NCBI GenBank assembly: GCA_012295275.1
Contig: CM022670.1
Location: 25,946,744 to 26,010,743, forward strand
Source of the DNA: Chrysomallon squamiferum
Lineage: Eukaryota; Mollusca; Gastropoda; Neomphalida; Peltospiridae
Direction: 5' to 3'
DNA length: 64,000 bases
Positions 12,453 to 23,142 of this stretch are shown one piece after another; position 1 is the first letter of the stretch; each line of letters begins with the position of its first letter. The translations under genes were made by a program, and so were the position numbers. A model generated the notes under the pieces. The model did not search any database and was not told where the DNA came from. It was given only the letters and a program-made list of their open reading frames with translations.

Positions 12453-13442
12453 TTACTGGATGATGCTGGTCACAGAAACGTAAGGACCAATGGGTGAAAT
12501 CGTTACATCATCGCAATGACTCGCCTCTGACGCTGGAAGAATCACATCTTGTTGAGGACTACTTTCTGAAACTTTATCACCATCATCGTCATGAGGGGAG
12601 GCAACTGATGTAGAATTAGCCTGATTCTGCGCAGCATCGACACAACCAGAATGTTTCACTTCAACATTTCTGACATCTTCATCAGTTACTGAGTTTCCTG
12701 ATGTATTTCCTAGGTCTTGCATTGTTATATATTGTGATACTGGCTGATCAGAATTCTGAAAAGGACAATGAACAGTGACAACCTTCCTGCTGAGGTCAAC
12801 ACACAGCTCTTCTTCGTCTTCCTTGGTGCAGCAGTTACCATTAGTCAACTGTGAAGAGAGAAAATCAGCACTACCTCTTCCTGGAACATCCTGCTCTCCG
12901 AAACAACAAATCAAAAAGGTTCTATTAATAAAGCAAAATATGACATTCAGAGATATCTTAATATAACTAAAACTATGCATAAACACACACACACACACAC
13001 ATACACATTCCAACATACATATATACATACATTCATACACACATATAAACATAAATACACACACAGACACTCATGCACACGCTCTCACATACACACACAC
13101 TGAGAAACACTCTTACTCACTTCAATGGCAGTAACCTGTGTTGTTCTGCTGGTGTCATTGGCAGTCTCAGATCTGTAACTGAGGAGATGTGCTGGACTGC
13201 CTGGCTCACTGTCATCTATGTTAACATGTCCATTTATACGTGTCTGAAATGTGACATTTTTATCAGCTCTTAGATCTGTCAGCTCTTACAATACTGTGCA
13301 AGTATCTGTCTGTCTATCTACCTATCTGTCCATCTATATATATTTCTATCTACATCTAAATATATATATATTTATAATATATATAATCTCTCACTCTCTC
13401 TCTCACATATGCATGTGTATATATATGCGTGCTTATATATAT

Positions 13443-13491
<49 letters not shown>

Positions 13492-16400
13492 CCTACATTC
13501 AGAGAGACATACATACATATATATTAAAACTACACAAATAATAATTTTAAAAAGAGATGCTAAAAAACAACTTCTATTTGTAGTTTACATATTACATTTT
13601 ATTAGTATGACTTTCAAATTCAGGTGTTAGTCAAGCTGTTTAAGCAATCAAAAAAGTAACTAGCATTTATCAGAAAGTAAGTCAGCAAAAGAATTTCTTT
13701 TAAATAAAAATATTTCAAAACTCTTCTGTCTAAAAGACACAAATTTTTTTATTTCAGATAAAACAATATTAATCCTTATGGTTCATTTCTCAGAATTTTT
13801 CTACATGCATTTGTTTGTTAAATTAGATTCAATAGATATCAAATGAAGGGATACAACTCTTCTCTGAAATGTCAGCATGTTTTGACTGGCTAACAGTTTA
13901 CAGTTAGCTACTGTGAGAAATTGGTTGTTAACCATTTTTCTTATATAAAACAAAACATCTCAAAGCCTCACAGTATAATTAAATTTCATGCCACAAGTTC
14001 ATGTCAACAACCTTATATAATTGATATTTAAATTAAAAAAATTAACAATTAACAATTCTTTAAATTACCTCATTTCTTTTTGTATGATTAGGATAATTAA
14101 AATGCATTTTAGCACGGCATTTTTTCTTTCGACATCTACAAAATGTAAAACAGTATGTTAAAAATGCAGATAATAAAAAGCAACAGAGGACTGATCTTTG
14201 AAAACTGTAATTAATAGTGCTGGCAGTTCAAGGTTTGTGGTCTGTCTCAATTCTAAACAGGTCAGTGGACATGGCAAGGTAACAATGAAATGTCAGAATG
14301 AGCAAACACAAATGGTATTAATTTCTTGAATACTATTCATATTGTCAAATTATAATTTACAATTTTAACTTTCAAAAGATATAAATTTTGGAGTCTCTTA
14401 TTTGTAAAGAATTTTTGTCTTTGAAAATCAGCTGTAAGGTGAGTGTAAGTCTGCAAGTATTTTGTTTTATTTTATATCTGTATCTGTCTGTCCAAATATT
14501 GTTTATATATTTATATGTATTTCTATTTACAAAATACTTAACAATTTTTCTAAAATTATGTCTTTGTTTAATTATTATAATATTTTGAAATGTTCTTGAA
14601 TGAGATACAAGCAAATCATTACAACCATAAGTTAATAATGCCACAAATAAAATTTTAAAAAAATAATATCTTTGTCAAATATACGTTGAGCATTAAGTCA
14701 GAGAATGCATGCAGCTGAGAAACACTGACAGGTTTCATCAAGTAAGTAAGCAAGGGTAAGAAATAAATACCTATTTTTATCATTTTCACGTACAATCAGA
14801 CACCAGAAGAAATGTATTTCTTTATTTTATTTTAGCAAATTCAATAATTTGTGCTCTACATTATTCACTTTAAATGATATATTGCTGTTGAAGATTTCAG
14901 AATGACATCAAAAGTTACAATTTAATATTATAATCTGGGAATAACATTTCTGTTTACTTATGTTGCAGAGATCAAGACAGTTGGACATTAGCTCAGTGAA
15001 ACAACTAGTCAGGGATAAAAAGCCATCAGTTTACACGGTTAAATAAAGCATATTAATTGATTAGCAGGACAATTTCTTAGTTTATTATTAATAAAAGAAA
15101 TGGTGAAGAAACTATCAATGAATATTATTTATGAAATAATAAATGGTTAAATAAAGAACTGATGTTCAATTATAAATATATATACTTACAAGATTATGAT
15201 CAAAATCGAGACAGGAACACAAAATGCAGATATTCCTATTAACCGTAATTCTTTCCAATCAAAATGACTAACTGGAACTAAAAGAAACAGAGAGAAATTG
15301 TAAGATATATTATAAGATTATGAGATTTATTCTTGCTTTTTACTTTTTTCTTTCATATTATTATTAATTTTGCTCTTTCTCACTTCTGACTCTTTGGCTG
15401 CATTCTCTCTCTCCTTCTCATTCCTTTCTCTCTCTGTCTCTAAATCCATGTCATAACAGTTTACATCTCTCCAGATATACATTTCTATTGATATTAAAGT
15501 GATATTTACACTACATACACTGCTAATGATATTTACATCTTTATACACTGCTGATGATATTTACAACTACATACACTACTGATGATATTTACATTACACA
15601 CACTGCTGATAATATTTACATCTTTATACACTGCTAATGATATTTACATCTTTATACACTGCTGATGATATTTACATCTATATACACTGCTGATGATATT
15701 TATATCTTTATACACTGCTGATGATATTTACACCTACATACACTACTGATGATATTTATATCTTTATACACTGCTGATGATATTTACATTACACACACTG
15801 CTGATGATATTTACACCTACATACACTGCTGATGATATTTACACCTACATACACTACTGATGATATTTACAACTACATACACTACTGATGATATTTACAT
15901 CTATATACACTGCTGATGATATTTACATTACATACACTGCTGATGATATTTACATTACACACACTGCTGATGATATTTACATTACACACACTACTGATGA
16001 TATTTACACCTACATACACTGCTGATGATATTTACACCTACATACACTACTGATATTTACACCAACATACACTGCTGATAATATTTACATCTTTATACAC
16101 TACTGATGATATTTACACCTACATATACTGCTGATGATATTTACACCTACATACACTGCTGATGATATTTATTCTTACCTAATTTCCCAGTCAATCTATT
16201 ACTCCTTGGACCAGCGCCTGCAGCTGCAACTGCCTCAAGCTGAAACCTGTATTGTGTACCAACTGTTAGATTTGTAAATGTGTATGATTGTTTCTCAGAG
16301 CTCACCTCCACTTTCTTTTCTGTGAATATACATACATTTACATTTGATTTATTTTCTTTTTTCAGAAAATATTGTCATGAAAATATCTCAAGCTTACATA

Positions 16401-17661
16401 TAGATATACTAAATTAATGATTATGTAAGATAGAGATCTTTTCATGACAATATTTTCTGAAAAAAGAAAATAAATCAAATATAAAAGTGAACAAAATATC
16501 TATTTAACGTTTTTAATCAGTAATTTTATCTTCAGTATGAACAGTAATGAGAATTGAACCCTGCTTATATGTGACAATCTATCCTTTTTTCAACTAGTGA
16601 GAATAGATCTTTTTATGATGAAACTTCATTTTCAAAAATATTTCTGTTTATAATATTGGTGGAAAAAACGATTCAGAGATTATTGCAAAAACAAAATAAT
16701 AAAAAATACAATATTGTCATTTATTTATCTTTCTTGAATTATTAAGAATAGAAAAGATGAAAAATGAAAATAAAAACCTTATACATTGCTTTTAAAACAT
16801 ATACTGAATATTTAAATAAATAACTAAAATAAAATAATATGAATAACAATAATGAAACAAAAATAAAAATAACTAAAATAAAAATAACTAAATAAAAAAA
16901 TACCTGAAGGTAAACATAAAACTAAAATATTGCTTACACTGAATAGAAACCAATTATATTCAACAAACACATTAATATTAAAAAACAAACAAACAAACAA
17001 ACAAATAAATAATAAAAATAAAATTAAAATCATAACAATAATAACAGATACTAGCACCCACAATTTCATCGTGGAACAGTAAAAGTCATTTTTTCTCCAA
17101 TGACAGAGATCGTTTTACCCCAGAAAGCCACACAAAAATATGCTTCTTTCTTTATTCCAGCAAAAGTTGCGACTGATAATGTTCTCCAATTTTTCATCAA
17201 AAACATTGTTTTGAGAAAATGCTGATTTTGGCAGCTCATGCATTGAAAATACACAGATTACAAGCATTTATCAGATAAATAAAGATTTCCAGATTCATCA
17301 GTTCAAAAACCTTTTTTTTTTTTTTTTTTTTTTTTTTTGGGAAACAGCTACAACAATAAAGAAATCAAAAATAAGTAAATAAAAATGCACTGAAAGGTGA
17401 ATATACCTAAGCACTGTGAATCCTTGCAGTAATAAATGATGTATTTCTGTATGAAAACTTTCTCATCTGACAAGCACCAGTTACTTGACCACCTAACAAT
17501 GAACTCTGATCCATTTTCAATTACTGTTACACCTTTTGGAGGTGACTGTGGTTCTGCAGTTAACAAAATAAATCAGCATTAAAATAAACAACATCTAAAT
17601 TTATACACCATTCTTTATAAATAACTAAAAAACAAAGTAAAATAAATAAATAAATAAATAA

Positions 17662-17714
<53 letters not shown>

Positions 17715-18283
17715 GTAATAGTAATAGTAATAGTAATAGTAATAGTAATAATAATAATAATAATAATAATCAGAAGGGGAATGCATTAAGCTGTATAAAT
17801 CAATTTATCATCTGTTGTCATTATTTTTATACTTTTCGTAATTCCTCTAGAAAAATACAAGTTCCCCCATTTGCCAAAAAACTCGACCCCCTCTTGAATA
17901 ATCTAAAATGATGTCTGCTTTCTTAATTTAAATATAAATTTTACATGTTGATTAAAAATGTTATTATCCGATGTTTAGGAAGTATTATAAATAAATAAAA
18001 CAGTTTTATGAAAAGGTAGATAACTCTTCCCTGGTAGACTTTAACTATAAATCTCTGACGTACTTTTGTTTTTGATGGTGACACAAGATTTCCAAATTAC
18101 ACCACTGCTGACACTGCCAGCCTCGGTTGACAGGCCGAACTTGTACTGCTCTACAGAGTTCACCGTTACAGGTAACAACGTTCTGTTCACACTCCCCACC
18201 AGTTTCCATTTTATTTGTATCTGTAGGTAAATGATTACATTTCTGAAGGGTCAAAAAATGGCTGCCAAGTCTCTATGGCTACC

Positions 18284-18363
<80 letters not shown>

Positions 18364-21300
18364 CCATCCAGAAAAGTAAAATCATATTATTCCAAAATCT
18401 TTTCAAATTAAAACAAGGACAAAACAAAATTCAAGATCATGGTGTGTTGTAAGCCCTGTACATAAAATGCTTTCAGTTAAACTGATGAGAAGATGTTGTA
18501 AATACCTGACAAGGTAGTTCCAGTCCTCGACACCAGTATACAGTGTATGAGAAAACTGAAGGTGAATGTGTGGTCCACAGAGCAAAGACTTTGGCTTCAT
18601 CTTTATCAATCTCAATCCAAAATCGTTTGGGGGCATTAGGTTCTAAAATAGCAGCCAAAACACATGTGTAGATACACATACACACATATAAAACAACCTT
18701 AAAATTTATTAATTAAAGATTTGTTAAATTTTCTGATAATTCTGATATGTTGTTCTTCAGTCAAGGATGGTTAAAAAAAAAAAAAAAATGTATGTAGCCA
18801 TAGATGTATTTTTTGAAATTAAAATCTGAAATCTTCATTCCATAATTATAAAAAAATTCTTATTTGTCTTTGACATTTCATTTAAAGTTTAAAAGCAACA
18901 GCTTAAACTGCTGTATATTTTTTTTTTTTTAAATCATCCAACATTTACAATTTACTTTTCTTCATTTTTTTATTTTCTATTTTTTTTTTTAAATGTTCTG
19001 TAACAATCATTTTGTAATAATACATTGACATTCTGACATTATACATGGGACATTTTGCTCGAAGGTCTGAAATCACATTACAGAGGTATAACCAATTTGT
19101 AAAATTATTCTGTATTTTAACTTGCCTTTGCCTTTTTCAGGAATAATGATTTCAGAGTAATCTGTTGACATTCCTACAGACGTCTGTGCAAATATTCTGA
19201 CCTGATGAGATATGTTACACATTAACAACGGAAGTGTGCATGATGTTGTATCTCCACTGACATTCCTCGTCTGATTATCATATTCAATCCTGTACCCGGT
19301 TATTATTCCATTTTTCACGAAATCATCCTGACAAATAAAAGAAGATTTTTAAAACAAATAATATGTGAAATATTTTTAAAAAAAAATATTTGCTTAAACC
19401 TTACACTGTGCAACAACTAATTAATAATAACACAACATTTGTTATTATTATTATTGTTATTATATTATTATTATTACTATTATTATTATTATCATTGTTA
19501 TTGTTATTATAATTATTATTATTATCTTTAAATGTGAGTGTGTATGCATGTGGGTGTCTGTGTGTATGATGTGTGTGATAAATAACATTTCAAAGAAAGG
19601 ACTGTGGTCATTTCAGAATATATTGTCACCATATTTAAGCATATAGATCATATTTAATTTTCTTTCATGAAATATATAGTGAACTTAACAATGATTAATA
19701 ATTATAAATACATTCTTACACTGTTTATATTCCTATTTATATAAATAAATATGTCTGCTCTCATGACGTTTTAAAAAAAAGCAAGCATCTGTTTTCATTA
19801 TCCATTGCAACATAAATTAAAACTTCAAGCATGTTTGTTCTCAGTATCCATGGTAACATAAACACTAAGACTTCAAGCAAGTGTCTACTGATGGTATCTA
19901 TGGCAACATACCTGCCAAAAGACAGTTACATTCTGAAGGCCTGGCCGCTGGTCACAGTACCCTTGTTGTGTGAAACCACCCACAGACACAAGTGGGCCAC
20001 TGCCTGGAACTACATCAGACAATTAATTAATTAGCTGTTTGAAATATTCTTCTTCGTCTTCTTTTTCTTCTTTTTTGTCAAATATTATCTCATTTTAAAT
20101 ATAAAAATAAATAGCCTTAAAAAAAAAAAAAAAACTGATGTGGTAGACAAGAGCAAAATAATACAATATTGCCATGTTTACAAGGACAATTTTAATTTTT
20201 ATACGTCTTCGTACACAAACAACATCTTTGGCATACTAACCCAGAACGTGAATTAACAGCATGTTGGTTTGTTAGCAGGTTAGTGAGAAAGAAGAGAGGA
20301 TGGCTGGATGACTAATGTTTATCAATACATAATCAGAATCCTGGAACAACACAATACACCATTTTCATTCACTTTTATTTTTTAACTTCTCTTGCTGGAG
20401 TTCACTCCCTTTTGGTCTCACACCAAACAGAAGTCTTAGATAATAACAAATAAAAAACATTACAAACATTACATTTAACTTTAGGTAACTGCTGATATTC
20501 AAGTGCAATTGTAAGATAAACAGGTCAAGTACAAGTATTTACCAAACTCAAAAACTGACCATTAAACAGTTTTTAAGGTGGCTATTTAAATAACTCTTGT
20601 ATCATTCAAACTTAAACCTAATCATTTAAGTTACTCCTGGTAATATATGTCATTCCTTTATTTGCCACATTTAAAGCCAATGATTTATGCTATTTCTGTA
20701 TTTGGCAAACTTAAAGCTTATTATTTAAAACATTCCAGTATTTACTAATCTTAAAGCTGAAGAATTAATCAATTCCTGTACCTACCAGACTTTCATCTGT
20801 CGCTTTTCAATGTACACCTCTTAGCCTTTTATCAACCTGTCTAATCTATACTTGTACAAGTATTTCTCCAAAAGTCAAATACATAAATCAATCCCTGTTA
20901 ATTTTTCAACCCTCAGATCAATGCTCATTAACCATAAGGAAGACTTCTTATATAAATAAAACCAGCATTAACTGGCCTTAAAGGTGATGATTTCAGTAAT
21001 TCCAGCACTGAAAATTTGTATTATTTAGCAGACAAAATTCATCTTATAAAATATGGAAATGATGAAACCAAATTACCATGATCAATATTTGCAATTTAAA
21101 ATTTCGCACTTAAACCATTCTTACCATCTTCTGCTGTAGAAACATCAATGTAGGTTGCGTTGCTCCAAAAGCCCTTCACTGTAGGCTTGCAGTCAACTGA
21201 CAGTGTGTAGTGGGTAAAGGGCAGCAGGTTACATACTGTGAATTTTGGATTCTCTTTTGGCAGTTTATCCAGCAAGCACCTAGCAAAAACAAAAACAAAG

Positions 21301-23043
21301 ACAACTAAAATGATAAATATATATAAACATTTTTTTTTTTTTTTTTTTTTTTTTTTGAATTTTATAAACATTACTATAATATTTCTATTATGGGACCAAC
21401 CTTCCATTTTTCACCTGAAGACAACTTCAGTCTGACACGGAAAATAATACCTCTACTCTCAATTCTGGAATGTGTCCACGATATCTGAACACATGTACTA
21501 TTTTTATCAATTTCCTTAACCTCAGAAACACTTTCAGGCTGCACTGAAATAATAAATAAAAATATATTACAGTGTACACACACACACAGAAATAAGTATA
21601 TAGATGTACTGTTGCAAAATAAATTTCATTTCAGAAATTAAAAAATAAAATGGCAGAACTATATTGACTTGTTCATGAACTAATTACCTTTAAAATATAT
21701 TTTAGAAAGTTTTATTTTTTCCTGTGTCAAATAGTAGGTGTATTTACTGTAAAAATACATCACCTGTCTTTAAAATTAATACATTATTTTTATTTATTAT
21801 TTATAAAAAATACTAAAGTGAATTAGTAGTTAAGAATATACAGAAAAAAAAAAAAAAAAAAAAAAAGAAACCCTGCCACCAAAATGATAAGTTACTCTTT
21901 ATTTTTATTTTTTATTTTTAGCAGGATGTAATACTTCTTCTGTAACTTCCCCCACACAAGGAATCACACTTCCCAGGTTTTGATACATTAGTCAGGGACA
22001 CTGACTGGAATGGGGTATTGGCAGTCCTACAACCTACTGAGAAGAGATCTGAGCCTGTAAGCTACAATTTACACCCAAACAACAAATTTGCAAAACATTA
22101 TAGATGTTTGTGTATGAAAAAAGAAAAATATCTGACAATTTGATTTTAAAAAAAATTTAGAAATCAGATTTATATTTAGTGAAAGCTTTGAATAATGATT
22201 AAATGTTTATCAACACACCATAAAATAACATGGCTGTACTGAGGTTATTAAATGAATTGGTTGATTAATAAATCTGTTCAGTCTTTAAAAAAGTTATGCA
22301 TAAATAGTCAAACAGATAAATAAAATATTTCAAATAAAAACATTTGATGAATACTTCGACATATAAGATATTTCAAAACTTTTTACTAAAAACCTGTTTC
22401 CTTTAAAAACAAAAAAAAAACTAAAAATTTAAATCAGTCATTGGTGGAATCTGAACAGATCCATCAAACTAGTTTTATTTAAAATATATTCTCCATGATG
22501 ACTGCAGTCTACCACAGAGCTTTGTTTTTATCAATACACATCAGCTGGTTTACACTGAGGTGGTGGGTCCCTTTGTGAACCAAATATAACAACTGTTAAT
22601 GCAAGCCTGACTCAACTTCATTCTTCCTTGCAAGGGGTGTTTGGACTTACCATTGTCCTTTATTATTACTGTATAAATTTGACTTAAGGATGATGAATTA
22701 GTTTTCAGATTTGTTACTGTGATGTTCAAAAGATAAGCAAATTCAGCACGAAAGTTGTCTTTATTCCAGTAGCAATAATCTTTTCCAGCATCAGGACACA
22801 AGCCACTTTAACAAAACAGAAAAGAAAAGCAGTTATTATAATTATTTATTTTTTCATTTATTTATCCTGCAATCTCTGTACACAATGATAATGGTAAGAT
22901 ATTTTTGTTCAAAGTTACTTCTTATGTTGCTGATTCAGATCTTAAAAGACTATTTCAAAATAAACTGTTATCTAACAAACATTTTGTTTTGATGTGTAGT
23001 GACAATGAAATCAATAAGCATAAATCTACTACCATCCAGGACA

Positions 23044-23142
<99 letters not shown>

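Noticed and set aside
12775-12966. Plus-strand Ser-rich ORF
   Set aside because: Antisense shadow of the acidic tail exon of receptor B.
15483-16176. Regular short repeats resembling a CRISPR array
   Set aside because: Units are direct 28-bp tandem copies without unique spacers, within an intron of an animal gene; this is a minisatellite.
18045-18254. 69-codon Cys-rich minus-strand ORF (CNGELCRAVQV)
   Set aside because: It is an off-frame reading of receptor B exon 18220-18064; the frame giving FN3 strands (YKFGLSTEAGSVSSGVIW) is the one whose phases fit its neighbours.
22905-23141. ORF ending in Val-Cys repeats
   Set aside because: Produced by the (TG)n microsatellite.
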